NCBI RefSeq assembly: GCF_002811945.1
Contig: NZ_NPDX01000001.1
Location: 1,310,501 to 1,374,500, forward strand
Direction: 5' to 3'
DNA length: 64,000 nucleotides
Origin: Leptospira harrisiae
Lineage (GTDB): Bacteria; Spirochaetota; Leptospiria; Leptospirales; Leptospiraceae
This document shows positions 9,529 through 17,581 of this stretch, one piece after another. A program made the position numbers and the translations under genes. Numbering within the stretch: position 1 is the stretch's first letter; each line of letters begins with the position of its first letter. Under the pieces are notes generated by a model. The model was not told the DNA's origin. It did not search any database and saw only the letters and a program-made list of their open reading frames with translations.

Positions 9529-10797
9529 ATGACATCAATCGAAAAACTAAAGTTTTTGAAAGAAGACCAAGTACGGTCTTTAGCAAATGAATTCGGCACG
9601 CCACTCTTTGTCTATTCCGAGAAAGAAATTGAACAAAAATGTGACGAGGCTTTGGCATTCCCGAATGCTTTCGGCTTACAAGTCCGTTATGCCATGAAGG
9701 CAAATCCCAATTCCAATATCCTTCAGATCATGAAAAAGAAAGGCATCCTCATTGATGCTTCCTCAGAACATGAAGTAGTGCGTGCCCTCCACTTTGGATT
9801 CAAACCAGAATCCATTATGCTCACCTCCCAAGAATTTCCCAAGGCCTTTGAAGAACTCATTGGAAAAGGGGTAAAGTTCAATGCTTGTTCTCTTCGCCAA
9901 CTCGATGCCTTCGGAAAGGCCTTCCCTGGAAAGTCTGTCTCCATTCGTTTCAATCCGGGCCTTGGTTCAGGTCATACCAAAAAAACCGATGTAGGGGGAG
10001 TCACATCTTCCTTTGGAATTTGGCATGAAAAACTCAACGAAGTTAAAGCCATCGTAGAAAAATACAAAATCGTTGTGGAAAAAGTCCACACTCATATTGG
10101 TTCGGGAAGTGACCCAGAAGTTTGGAAGGCCGTTGCTAAATACACATTAGAATATGCGGAAGCATTTCCAAGTGTCACTGTCGTCAGTCTTGGTGGTGGA
10201 TACAAAGTGGGAAGAATGGAAGATGAAAAATCTACCGACTTACAAAAGATTGGTGCACCAGTAAAACCTCAATTTGAAGAATTTGCAACAAAACATGGAA
10301 GAAAACTGATTTTAGAAATTGAACCAGGAACCTATCTCATCGCACTCTGTGGAGCACTTCTCACAACCGTGGACGATCTAGTGGACACTGGTCCTAAGGG
10401 TTTTCATTTTATGAAACTGGACACAGGTATGGATTCGAACACCAGACCTTCGTTATACGGTGCAAGACACCCACTTGTCACTGTAAAAAAAGATGGCGGT
10501 GTACCAACATCTAATCAGGAATATGTGGTGGTTGGCCACTGTTGTGAGTCAGGTGATGTTTTCACTCAGAAAGAAGGTGGTGAACCCATGACTCGACTTA
10601 TGGGCGAAGCCGAAATTGGTGACTATGTTGTGATGGAAGCTGTAGGTGCATATTGTTCCAGTATGTCCACAAAAAACTACAATAGTTTTCCTGAGACGGC
10701 AGAAGTTCTACTTCGTACGAACGGTGAAGGAAAACTAATTCGTAAAAAAGAACCAGTATCGGAAATCTTTAGAAACGAAATCAGTGTTGTCGAATGA
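9529..10797 (+). CDS. lysA: diaminopimelate decarboxylase-like PLP enzyme (fold III)
   Basis: About 422 residues of the alanine-racemase-fold decarboxylases; the likely role is the last lysine step, meso-DAP to L-lysine. Motifs: RYAMKANPN (PLP Lys about 57), HTHIGSGSD, GGGYKVG (PLP phosphate loop), EPGTYL and CCESGDVF (the substrate-side CES..D motif). It differs from textbook LysA in the HIGSGSDPE wording and in phrases such as SLYGARHP, so another amino-acid decarboxylase of the same fold is possible. The frame allows ATG at 9496, but 9529 gives the usual N-terminus with AAGG upstream. Its last codons overlap ispD by 4 bp (ATGA), indicating coupling. Confidence 0.82.
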   Translation: MTSIEKLKFLKEDQVRSLANEFGTPLFVYSEKEIEQKCDEALAFPNAFGLQVRYAMKANPNSNILQIMKKKGILIDASSEHEVVRALHFGFKPESIMLTSQEFPKAFEELIGKGVKFNACSLRQLDAFGKAFPGKSVSIRFNPGLGSGHTKKTDVGGVTSSFGIWHEKLNEVKAIVEKYKIVVEKVHTHIGSGSDPEVWKAVAKYTLEYAEAFPSVTVVSLGGGYKVGRMEDEKSTDLQKIGAPVKPQFEEFATKHGRKLILEIEPGTYLIALCGALLTTVDDLVDTGPKGFHFMKLDTGMDSNTRPSLYGARHPLVTVKKDGGVPTSNQEYVVVGHCCESGDVFTQKEGGEPMTRLMGEAEIGDYVVMEAVGAYCSSMSTKNYNSFPETAEVLLRTNGEGKLIRKKEPVSEIFRNEISVVE

Positions 10798-11498
10798 ACA
10801 ATTTGTACGCTGTCCTACTTGCGGGTGGGACGGGAACTCGAATGGGAACGGAAGTTCCCAAACAGTTTTTAAAAATAAGAGGTGAGTCCCTTCTCAGGCA
10901 CTCTGTCAAACGATTCCGAAAGTTTGGTCTTGTTAAATCCATCACTGTAGTTTCTCATCCTGATTGGATTTTGGAAACGGAAAAAGAGTTGGATGATTTA
11001 TTGGAAGGGAATGATCAAATTGTATCCGGTGGAGAAAGTCGCCATCTGTCTACGTTATGTGGAATCCAATCCATTTCCTATGATACAAAAGATATTTTTT
11101 TTATCCATGATGTGGCAAGACCCAACTTCAAACAAAATGAACTCTATCAATTAGTGGAACAAACAAAAATATTTGGTGGAGCAAGTTTAGTCGCAAAATC
11201 GACAGAGAGTTTGGTTCGTGTCCGAATCCATACAAATTATACGGAAGAACCATTAAAAAGAGATGAAGTGTATTCGGTTAAAACGCCGCAGTCGATTGCA
11301 GGGTTTATGATCAATGAACTGATTGCAGAGGGACTTGATGGGGATATGAATAAACATCCGACAGATCTTTGTACTTGGATGGGAAAACGGAGAGTAGGGA
11401 TTGTCGAAACCGATTACCACAATATCAAAGTGACAAGTCCTGGAGATGCAGAACTTGCCGACTCATTGTTTTGGCTGGACTTACCGGCCGTGGAATAA
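10794..11498 (+). CDS. ispD: 2-C-methyl-D-erythritol 4-phosphate cytidylyltransferase
   Basis: A 234-residue cytidylyltransferase of the MEP isoprenoid pathway, CTP + MEP to CDP-ME, in the cytosol. The N-terminal nucleotide loop LLAGGTGTRMG (about 8-18) and PKQFL (about 23-27) are intact; HDVARP (about 104-109) and VKTPQS (about 161-166) match IspD. A ribitol-5-phosphate cytidylyltransferase (TarI) shares these motifs, but wall teichoic acid is not expected in a spirochaete, so IspD is preferred. It starts inside the lysA stop (ATGA overlap). Its 3' end overlaps the convergent PilZ gene by 18 bp. Confidence 0.88.
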   Translation: MNNLYAVLLAGGTGTRMGTEVPKQFLKIRGESLLRHSVKRFRKFGLVKSITVVSHPDWILETEKELDDLLEGNDQIVSGGESRHLSTLCGIQSISYDTKDIFFIHDVARPNFKQNELYQLVEQTKIFGGASLVAKSTESLVRVRIHTNYTEEPLKRDEVYSVKTPQSIAGFMINELIAEGLDGDMNKHPTDLCTWMGKRRVGIVETDYHNIKVTSPGDAELADSLFWLDLPAVE

Positions 11499-12581
11499 TT
11501 TAAAACGTTGTTTCCAAATCCAAATGCGAAACAAGTTTTTGTTTTCGATGGTATCGATTTGAATTCCAAATCCACTTGGTTTTCCGTATTTGCCTTGAGG
11601 GTTAGACCAACGTACAACACCACCTACTGAAATTTCCCCTGATCTTGTTTGAATTTTGACATTACAAATTTGATTTTGTTCTAAAACGGAACTAGTTCCA
11701 ATGTACAAACCTTCCATGGACACATTCAGTAAGGTTCCTTGGTGCAAACGATTGTCTTTACTGGAAAAATTGACTGGATTGGAAACTGGGTATCTCGGTG
11801 CAAATACCCTTGCAAGGAAAGCTTCATAGATTTGTTTTTCTTCCCTTTGGTTGATTGGAAAATACAGTTGGACACCGGCAATTTCCGAACCATCATTCTC
11901 TTGGTCGATACGAACGATCTTTGCTTGGACCGAAATCGAAACAGGTTCTCTATTTTCCTTTTCTAATTTTAAAAGTAGGTTGATGGGGTCTCCCACTTTT
12001 AAGAAATGATGAGCTGGGATGGGAATGAGAATTCCGTTTCTGGAGATATTGATGGTCTGTCCGTCACCTTCTCGTTCGCCGTCAGAGTTGGTCCAGTGAA
12101 AAGGAATGGGATGGGTTTCTCGGTATTTGGTTCTCCATCCACGACGTTTCCCACTGAGGTAAGGGGCTGCAATTTCTCTGCGCAAAAAATAAAACACAAT
12201 TCCAAGTAAGAGGGTGGTTGTCACCATGTTCCATATAATATCTGCCGTATGGATGCGGATACCTGCGAGAAAGATCTTTTTGCCAAGTGCGACGGATAGA
12301 ACCATCCAAACGTTATATGTAAGAATAAGGAATGTAAAAAAAAGGAAAAGGTAGTATCCAAATTTTTTCTTCGTTACCAAGCCATAGGCAATGATGGCAC
12401 TAAGACCTGAAAGAATATATTGTAATGGCTGAATTCTAGAGAGAATCATTCCAAAATGGTCTAGATCAAGATCGTATAACGATGCAGTGATCAAAACGTT
12501 TAAAAATGGGACAGCAAAAAAGCCAAGGGTCACCAGTAGAACAGGGATGGGGTAATTAAAGAACCGCAAAGTCACCCGCAA
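11481..12581 (-). CDS. membrane protein with C-terminal PilZ domains
   Basis: A 366-residue protein with an N-terminal membrane region (four to five hydrophobic segments, about 10-135) and a cytosolic C-terminal half with two PilZ-like beta-barrels (about 150-245 and 255-350). The first has an INISRNGILI strand and the second an LLNVSMEGLYIG strand, both of the PilZ D/N-x-S-x-x-G type. PilZ domains usually bind cyclic di-GMP. A basic RRGWRTKYRETHPIP stretch (about 145-158) precedes the first barrel and may supply the RxxxR arginines. The function is probably c-di-GMP-responsive, with unknown output. Its 3' end overlaps ispD on the other strand. Confidence 0.78.
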   Translation of the reverse strand: MRVTLRFFNYPIPVLLVTLGFFAVPFLNVLITASLYDLDLDHFGMILSRIQPLQYILSGLSAIIAYGLVTKKKFGYYLFLFFTFLILTYNVWMVLSVALGKKIFLAGIRIHTADIIWNMVTTTLLLGIVFYFLRREIAAPYLSGKRRGWRTKYRETHPIPFHWTNSDGEREGDGQTINISRNGILIPIPAHHFLKVGDPINLLLKLEKENREPVSISVQAKIVRIDQENDGSEIAGVQLYFPINQREEKQIYEAFLARVFAPRYPVSNPVNFSSKDNRLHQGTLLNVSMEGLYIGTSSVLEQNQICNVKIQTRSGEISVGGVVRWSNPQGKYGKPSGFGIQIDTIENKNLFRIWIWKQRFKLFHGR

Positions 12582-12627
12582 ATCAAATTCGATTTTAGGG
12601 ATTTAGTCAACTTATTTTTGAAAGGAA

Positions 12628-12653
12628 AGGGAGAGAGGCTTCGTATCTCCCCT
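12628..12653 (-). terminator. rho-independent terminator after the cyclic-nucleotide gene pair
   Basis: On the minus strand a GGGGAGA/TCTCCC stem (12646-12652 with 12629-12634) is followed by TTTCCTTTC. It lies just past the end of the CNB gene at 12665. Confidence 0.6.
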
Positions 12654-12664
12654 AAAACTTTTGA

Positions 12665-13168
12665 TTAAGGACTATCTGAATCTTGTGTTTTGTCCTCATT
12701 GGTGATGACGGATTCTGTGGTGATTTGCTCCCTTTGTAAGGAAGGCATTCCGTTAATCAGAATATGCAATTCTTCTTGTTTTTCTGAAATCAAATCTTCT
12801 ACAGCAGTTAGGCGGTTAATTATACTATGCAAAATAACAGAAAGAAATCCTGGGCTTTCTTTCCCCATGGCCAAAAAGATATCTTTCGTAATGGTTCCCA
12901 CTTTGGTGTCTTCTGCGGAGGCTACAACAGTGGCAGCTCTTGGTGAGGGATACACCAAAGCCATTTCTCCAAAGAACTCACCGGGTTTGATGTCCCGAAC
13001 ATATTGGTCTTCTCCTGACGCTTTTCGTTTGAACACTTGGAGTCCACCGGCAAAAACAAAAAACATCTTTCCATTACAATCTTCTCCTTCGGAAAATACT
13101 TTGGTTCCCTCGGAGAAGTGATCGATTCGCACTTCGTTAATGTACTTTCGTAAGTGGTCAACGTTCAT
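12665..13168 (-). CDS. cyclic nucleotide-binding domain protein
   Basis: A 167-residue soluble protein with a single cNMP-binding (CAP-like) domain at about 15-125. The phosphate-binding cassette is intact: PGEFFGEMALVYPSPRAATV (about 66-85), with the Glu and Arg that contact the cyclic nucleotide ribose and phosphate. There is no HTH; the C-terminal 45 residues are acidic and partly helical. It overlaps the upstream paralogue by 4 bp (ATGA), so the two are translated together and may form a heterodimer. The output is unknown; it may act as a regulatory subunit. Confidence 0.88.
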   Translation of the reverse strand: MNVDHLRKYINEVRIDHFSEGTKVFSEGEDCNGKMFFVFAGGLQVFKRKASGEDQYVRDIKPGEFFGEMALVYPSPRAATVVASAEDTKVGTITKDIFLAMGKESPGFLSVILHSIINRLTAVEDLISEKQEELHILINGMPSLQREQITTESVITNEDKTQDSDSP

Positions 13169-13614
13169 TTCTCATCGTCCTTTTTGATTTCTTCTAATAA
13201 TTTGTCGAGTTCGGTAAGCCTTGCTTCTGCTCTATGGAGTTTTTCCACAGTGCTTTTAGTGAGTTGGTATAAAAAATGTGTATTGATACGGGCCAATTTT
13301 TCGAACTGCTCCTCTCTTAAAATTCCTACCCGAGCGTTGGTCGATACCACGCTGATGGTCATGGCCCGGGGTCTTCTTGTCAGAAGTGATAATTCTCCAA
13401 AAAATTCACCTGGACCAAGTCCTTTGATGACTTCTTGGCTTCCATCTGGCAGTCGTTTGGTGACCGCAAACATCCCACTCATGACACAATACATACTTCC
13501 ATCATGAGGATCTCCTTCGCGAAAGATCATATCCCCTCGCAAATACACCTGCGTAGAGATATTTTGCATAAATTCCAAAATGTTCATGGGAGTTGTCCTA
13601 TTCTTATCTGACAT
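13165..13614 (-). CDS. cyclic nucleotide-binding domain protein
   Basis: A 149-residue single-domain cNMP-binding protein, paralogous to the gene that follows it. The cassette PGEFFGELSLLTRRPRAMTI (about 72-91) keeps the FGE and PRA residues needed for cAMP/cGMP contact. A C-terminal charged helix (about 115-149, rich in Glu, Leu and Lys) looks like a dimerisation coiled coil. No DNA-binding HTH is present. It is the first gene of the two-gene operon, with tRNA-Leu divergent about 90 bp upstream. Confidence 0.88.
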   Translation of the reverse strand: MSDKNRTTPMNILEFMQNISTQVYLRGDMIFREGDPHDGSMYCVMSGMFAVTKRLPDGSQEVIKGLGPGEFFGELSLLTRRPRAMTISVVSTNARVGILREEQFEKLARINTHFLYQLTKSTVEKLHRAEARLTELDKLLEEIKKDDEK

Positions 13615-13705
13615 TAGAATAAATTTTCAAAACAAAGGCAAGTGAATCACAAAATCGCACTAGACAGATTTCCCTAGTACAAAAACCTGCTTATACAACC
13701 ACAAT

Positions 13706-13787
13706 GCGGGCGTGGCGAAATTGGCAGACGCACCAGATTTAGGTTCTGGCGCCGAGAGGCGTGGGGGTTCAAGTCCCTCCGCCCGCA
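13706..13787 (+). tRNA. tRNA-Leu (anticodon UAG)
   Basis: A complete cloverleaf can be drawn: acceptor GCGGGCG/CGCCCGC, D-arm GCGAAATTGGCAGACGC, anticodon stem CCAGA/TCTGG with loop TTTAGGT giving anticodon UAG, a long variable arm (CGCC..GGCG) as expected for a class II tRNA, T-arm with GGTTCAAGTCC, and discriminator A. CCA is not encoded. Confidence 0.95.
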
Positions 13788-14267
13788 TAACAACCTTTCC
13801 TTAAAATCAATCATAACATTCAAATTGATATAAACCAATGGACTTGAACAGTTCCCTGAGGCTGAAATGAATGCGACCAAAGGATGTGTTTGCAGCGAAA
13901 GAGGCAAGTCTCGGAGCAAGGTCGATATTCTACTCTAGTCTATACTTTTTTGATTGATCATTGATACTGAGTGTATCAACCGATGAATATTGTATGCAGA
14001 ATAGAAGATGTAATGATTCGGTCTCTAGGAAAAATAAATTTTGACTCACTGTTCTCAATTTGGAAGATCAAAAGAACAAATATGATAGGCTTTCTTTGAC
14101 AAGGTGATACCCTTCGCTAGAGACTGCGTGCGGAAATCCTCTTGCGTTCGCAAAAGATTGGAGCGTTAAGCAAGGTCGCACGATTCAATTAAATTTCCGT
14201 CCACCAAACGATGACGAGGCAACAAGGTGCTGTTGCTAAATGACAATCATTTGGAATTGTAACGGAA
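13788..14267. other. 480-bp gene-free stretch with repeat element
   Basis: No convincing coding frame on either strand. It contains one copy of a ~70-bp repeat (14156-14226), a small perfect inverted repeat TTGCG-TT-CGCAA just before it (around 14142-14153), and near 13893-13913 a short stretch with GAGCAAGGTCG that resembles part of the repeat. The base composition is similar to the flanks. Confidence 0.5.
14156..14226 (+). repeat. intergenic repeat, copy 1
   Basis: About 71 bp, starting GATTGGAGCG and ending GAGGCAACAAG. The first 25 bases match copy 2 (17491-17560) at 22 positions and the last 28 at 24 positions by eye; the middle 17-18 bases differ. No open frame. Confidence 0.65.
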
Positions 14268-15206
14268 TCATTGCTTATAAAAATAATGCACTTCCTGTTG
14301 AACCAAGAAGTTTTCTAAATACAATTGGCAATCAGAACGATATAGGTATCTAATGCGGACATTCCAAAAATAGATACCTGGGCTTAATGATTGTAAATCG
14401 ATTGTACACTTTATATCGCTACAATCAGAAGTTTTTTCGATGGTTTCAAATTTTTGGCTTTTTGAAATGTCAATTTTATAATTTTGAAATTTACCTATAT
14501 AAGATTCGCGATAGGCATATGCTCCATTGCCATTTTCTATTGGTGGATTGTCTGGGCTTGGACAATTTGTATTTCCGTTGGCAATTTCAACGGACAAAGG
14601 ACTACTTTCATTGTTTCTGCCAATGAATATAAATTTAAAGGTAAATGAATTGCCCGGGATTTCTATTTCCTTTGGTTCTAATTGGATAATTTTATCATAA
14701 GCAGAGCCAAGTAGAACTATGATATCCTGAATGTTTGATCTTCCATGCGGAAAGGAAGTATTGAGTAAGGCAAGGCATGGCAATACTAAAATACAAAATT
14801 TCTTCAGAACTGACTTTTGAAAAAAGATGCCTATTTGATTGAAGATATAAATACTAAGAATCAAAATAGGCAAGAAAACCAAATCAGATTTGTCTGCTAA
14901 ATTTAAAGTTTCGTTTGAACCAATCAACACATAGAATTGATTGTTGGAATCTTGTGATAGATTGATCCATATAAAAATAAGATTTGTGAAAAGGAGTGAA
15001 AACAAAAAGATTTTTTTTGGATTTTTCTTTTTGGTAAACAGAGAAAAAATTCCGGTAAGGATGAGCGGAGTGAAAACAAGTCCAATCACGTCAGAAATTT
15101 TTCCAGTGATCCATCCGGGAAATAGAACTTTAAAAATGGAATCGTTTGCAATCCAGAGAAGGCAGAAGACATAGAATAAAATATTTTGGCTGTGGTATTT
15201 AAACAT
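14268..15206 (-). CDS. hypothetical membrane protein
   Basis: A 312-residue protein not recognised as a named family. The first 165 residues hold about four to five hydrophobic segments with short charged loops; the remaining half is polar, with a beta-rich look and a few cysteines (NTNCPSPDN, SDCSDIKC, SDCQLY), probably outside the cytoplasm. The start ATG (15206) overlaps the stop of the upstream lipoprotein gene by one base (TAATG), so the two are co-translated. No motif suggests enzymatic activity. The genus-level hypothetical label is the honest call. Confidence 0.7.
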   Translation of the reverse strand: MFKYHSQNILFYVFCLLWIANDSIFKVLFPGWITGKISDVIGLVFTPLILTGIFSLFTKKKNPKKIFLFSLLFTNLIFIWINLSQDSNNQFYVLIGSNETLNLADKSDLVFLPILILSIYIFNQIGIFFQKSVLKKFCILVLPCLALLNTSFPHGRSNIQDIIVLLGSAYDKIIQLEPKEIEIPGNSFTFKFIFIGRNNESSPLSVEIANGNTNCPSPDNPPIENGNGAYAYRESYIGKFQNYKIDISKSQKFETIEKTSDCSDIKCTIDLQSLSPGIYFWNVRIRYLYRSDCQLYLENFLVQQEVHYFYKQ

Positions 15207-15640
15207 TAAAAGTTTCCATAAAACGGTTTTTCAAATTCGAAAAATAAGGCCACTTTGAAATTACAGTTTAACTTACGATTAGTGGCAATATGGAGGATCA
15301 TTTCAGAGACCGCCTGTGTTGTGTTTTTGGAATATGATGGGCAGGGGATTGCAAGAATACTTCGCAAACAAGCACTGACTGCTCTTTTTTCATAGTAAAT
15401 ACTTTGGTTTTTGGAGTCGGGGTTTGGATCTTCATCATTTCCCAGTTCTGAAAAAAAATAAGATTGGAATCCTTCGAATTGACAACTTAAGGTTTTGATT
15501 GTTGTGTATGTTGCAATTTTGTCTTCCGTTTCTTTTTTGGAGATGGTGAGACTTGTATTTGGATTGTCTATGGGAAGTCTGCATGCAAAAAGAAAAACTA
15601 ACGAAAAAACGATGATTAGGCTGGTATTTGAATGATTCAT
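15206..15640 (-). CDS. hypothetical lipoprotein
   Basis: A 144-residue exported protein with N-terminal hydrophobic stretch and lipobox ending FLFAC (Cys at about 20), followed by a polar linker. The mature part contains four further cysteines (TLSCQF, VSACLRS, AIPCPS, KLNCNF), perhaps two disulfides. No family is recognised. It is first in a two-gene unit with the downstream membrane protein (stop/start overlap TAATG), so the two probably act together in the envelope. Confidence 0.68.
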   Translation of the reverse strand: MNHSNTSLIIVFSLVFLFACRLPIDNPNTSLTISKKETEDKIATYTTIKTLSCQFEGFQSYFFSELGNDEDPNPDSKNQSIYYEKRAVSACLRSILAIPCPSYSKNTTQAVSEMILHIATNRKLNCNFKVALFFEFEKPFYGNF

Positions 15641-15777
15641 TCTGCTTTTTTGCTATTGATCGAATTTTTTTGATTTCAGTCGATGTTTTATTTTTAGGGA
15701 ATAGCTCTTTTGTTTTATCACCTAACGGAAATTGCGATTGTTTCTGGATTTGCTATGTCTGTCTTTTTTTTGAATGG

Positions 15778-15806
15778 TTGACATCACCTTAGTATTCGTT
15801 TACGTT
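15778..15806 (+). promoter_or_regulatory. candidate sigma-70-type promoter
   Basis: TTGACA at 15778-15783, a 17-bp spacer and TACGTT at 15801-15806, about 33 bp before the ATG of the small cysteine-rich lipoprotein. Read by eye; the -10 box is weak. Confidence 0.4.
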
Positions 15807-15838
15807 AGGATTGGATTTTTTTAAAGTTAAATAATTAT

Positions 15839-16063
15839 ATGCGCTTTCAAAGTTCGAAGATTTATTTGTTTGGAATTGTATTGATGCTTTTATGGGTTAC
15901 GGCTACTATCGGATGTAAGCCAACTGAAGATTCAGGTGTAGGCTCGAGGTCTTGTTCGGAAGCAATGAAATTGTTTCAGGCATGCAATATCCTGAATGAT
16001 AATAACACGACGGCTTGTAAAGTTCAGTGGGATGGTGTGGTTTTGTCTTGCGGAATGATGTAA
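15839..16063 (+). CDS. small cysteine-rich lipoprotein
   Basis: A 74-residue protein with a clear signal peptide (hydrophobic about 9-25) and lipobox ATIGC (Cys26). The 48-residue mature part holds four more cysteines in a C-X9-C-X10-C-X10-C pattern, reminiscent of eukaryotic twin CX9C (CHCH) hairpins, and ends CGMM. It is predicted to be surface or periplasmic. A TTGACA-type promoter lies upstream and an AraC gene follows 60 bp downstream. The family is not recognised. It is real on the strength of the lipoprotein signal and cysteine pattern. Confidence 0.68.
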   Translation: MRFQSSKIYLFGIVLMLLWVTATIGCKPTEDSGVGSRSCSEAMKLFQACNILNDNNTTACKVQWDGVVLSCGMM

Positions 16064-16123
16064 AGGTTTTGGAGAGTTTAAAGTATTTTAAAGAATGAAG
16101 AATTTCCTTAAAGAGAGATTAGT

Positions 16124-16945
16124 TTGATTTACGAAACATTTTCTCCGTCACCTGGTTTGAGTTCTTTGATAAAATGTTTTTGGACATTGATTGTAGAGGA
16201 TTCCACTCCCTATCCCAAACAAAGAATTGTTCCTGATGGTTGTATGGAATTGGCATTTAATTTTGGAGATCCAATTAAGCGGTTTACAAATGAAGATAAT
16301 TTTATCATTCAACCTTGGGCTTGTTTTATCGGCCAAATCACGGAACCGTTTTATATAAAACCTACAGGATCAGTGAACACTTTTTCTGTCAGATTTTTTC
16401 CCTATGGAATTGCTAATTTTTTTGAAAAGCCAATGGATCATTATGCAAACAGGGAAATTTCTCTTGATCAATTGTTCGGATTCGACAATGCAAAAGACTT
16501 AGAGAATCAAATTCGCAAGGCTTGCGATACGATGACTCGCATACGTATCATTGAAGATTTTTTTAATGCAAAACTCAAAAAGCAAATTACTTCTGATCGA
16601 ATCCTAAAAAATATCATCGATACCATTTTGCATTCTAAAGGAAATGAACTCATTGATTCCATTTTGGGTGATGAGGTTTTAAGCAGACGGCAACTAGAAA
16701 GAAAATTCAAAATACAAATCGGACTCAGTCCCAAAAAATTGGGAAAAATTATACGAATGCAAGCTGCATTCAAAATGCTAATCAACCGAGAATCCGAAAA
16801 ATTAACGGAAATTGCATATGAAAGTAATTATTATGATCAAGCTCATTTTATTAAGGATTTTAAAGAATTTACAGGTTTAAGTCCAAAACAGTTGATTCGC
16901 GATGATGGAATGTTGCTTTCTGCATTATTCTACAAAAACGATTGA
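16124..16945 (+). CDS. AraC family transcriptional regulator (DUF6597-type N-domain)
   Basis: A 273-residue regulator. The N-terminal part (about 5-110) has the DUF6597 look, SLIKCFWTL followed by RIVPDGCMELAFNFG, a presumed ligand or multimerisation domain. The C-terminal AraC domain (about 165-262) carries the second HTH pattern ITEIAYESNYYDQAHFIKDFK and FTGLSPKQL. The start is TTG at 16124, with AGAGAG upstream at 16112-16117. It is followed on the same strand by a VOC lipoprotein (70-bp gap), so the regulator may control that gene; in several bacteria DUF6597 regulators sit next to glyoxalase-fold proteins. Confidence 0.86.
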   Translation: MIYETFSPSPGLSSLIKCFWTLIVEDSTPYPKQRIVPDGCMELAFNFGDPIKRFTNEDNFIIQPWACFIGQITEPFYIKPTGSVNTFSVRFFPYGIANFFEKPMDHYANREISLDQLFGFDNAKDLENQIRKACDTMTRIRIIEDFFNAKLKKQITSDRILKNIIDTILHSKGNELIDSILGDEVLSRRQLERKFKIQIGLSPKKLGKIIRMQAAFKMLINRESEKLTEIAYESNYYDQAHFIKDFKEFTGLSPKQLIRDDGMLLSALFYKND

Positions 16946-17015
16946 ATTGTCGTTTTTTTACAATTTGTAGGCAACTTTATATTGTATCGTAATGGAATCA
17001 AAAGGACTGAGAAAA

Positions 17016-17489
17016 ATGAAAAAATACATCATGACGACGATCATTTTATTTTGGGGATTGACTTCTTGTAAAGAAGAAAGTTTGTCTGGTGCATTGAAAG
17101 AGAAAGTTGGAGATAACAGTATGAAAAATACAATATCAATTGTGGAGATCCCTGTTTTGGATTTAACCAGAGCTGTCACGTTTTACAAAGCTATCCTGAA
17201 TGTTACGATAGAAAGAATGAATATGGGTGATACGGAGATGGGTGTATTACCGGCAGAAGTTGGATCTGTCAATGTTGTCCTTGTAAAAGGAAAAGATTAT
17301 AGTCCGACTAAGAATGGCGTATTGGTGTATTTGAATCTTGGGCATGACTTACAACCAGCTTTGGACCGAGTGGAGCAAAATGGAGGGAAAATCCTTTTGC
17401 AAAAAACCTTAATTGATACGGAGATGGGATACTATGCTTTGGTCATTGATTCCGAGGGAAACCGGATAGGGTTCCATTCCAAGAATTAA
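17016..17489 (+). CDS. VOC-superfamily (glyoxalase/bleomycin-resistance-like) lipoprotein
   Basis: 157 residues from the ATG at 17016, preferred over 16992 because it gives a clean signal peptide (KKYIMTTIILFWGLTSC, lipobox LTSC, Cys about 18). The mature part is one VOC module: ISIVEIPVLDLTRAVTFYKAIL, a central GVLPAE strand, VLVYLNLG, and the closing YYALVIDSEGNRIGFHS. The metal-ligand His at the first strand is replaced by Glu (VEIPV). VOC proteins are normally cytosolic; this one is predicted to be anchored in the envelope. Substrate unknown. It follows an AraC gene on the same strand. Confidence 0.78.
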   Translation: MKKYIMTTIILFWGLTSCKEESLSGALKEKVGDNSMKNTISIVEIPVLDLTRAVTFYKAILNVTIERMNMGDTEMGVLPAEVGSVNVVLVKGKDYSPTKNGVLVYLNLGHDLQPALDRVEQNGGKILLQKTLIDTEMGYYALVIDSEGNRIGFHSKN

Positions 17490-17490
17490 A

Positions 17491-17560
17491 GATTGGAGCG
17501 TAAAGCGCGGTCGCATAATCTTTGGATTTTTAGTCCACCAAACGATTGCGAGGCGCCAAG
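17491..17560 (+). repeat. intergenic repeat, copy 2
   Basis: 70 bp immediately after the VOC lipoprotein stop, starting GATTGGAGCG and ending GCGAGGCGCCAAG. It matches the copy at 14156-14226 at both ends. It lies between convergent genes. Confidence 0.65.
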
Positions 17561-17581
17561 AGAGGAGAAAATAAATTCCTG

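Noticed and set aside
13893..13913. Third copy of the 70-bp repeat
   Set aside because: Only about 11 bases match well; too short to call.
13674..13919. 81-codon frame on the minus strand over tRNA-Leu
   Set aside because: It is antisense to a complete tRNA and its product has no domain or start signal.
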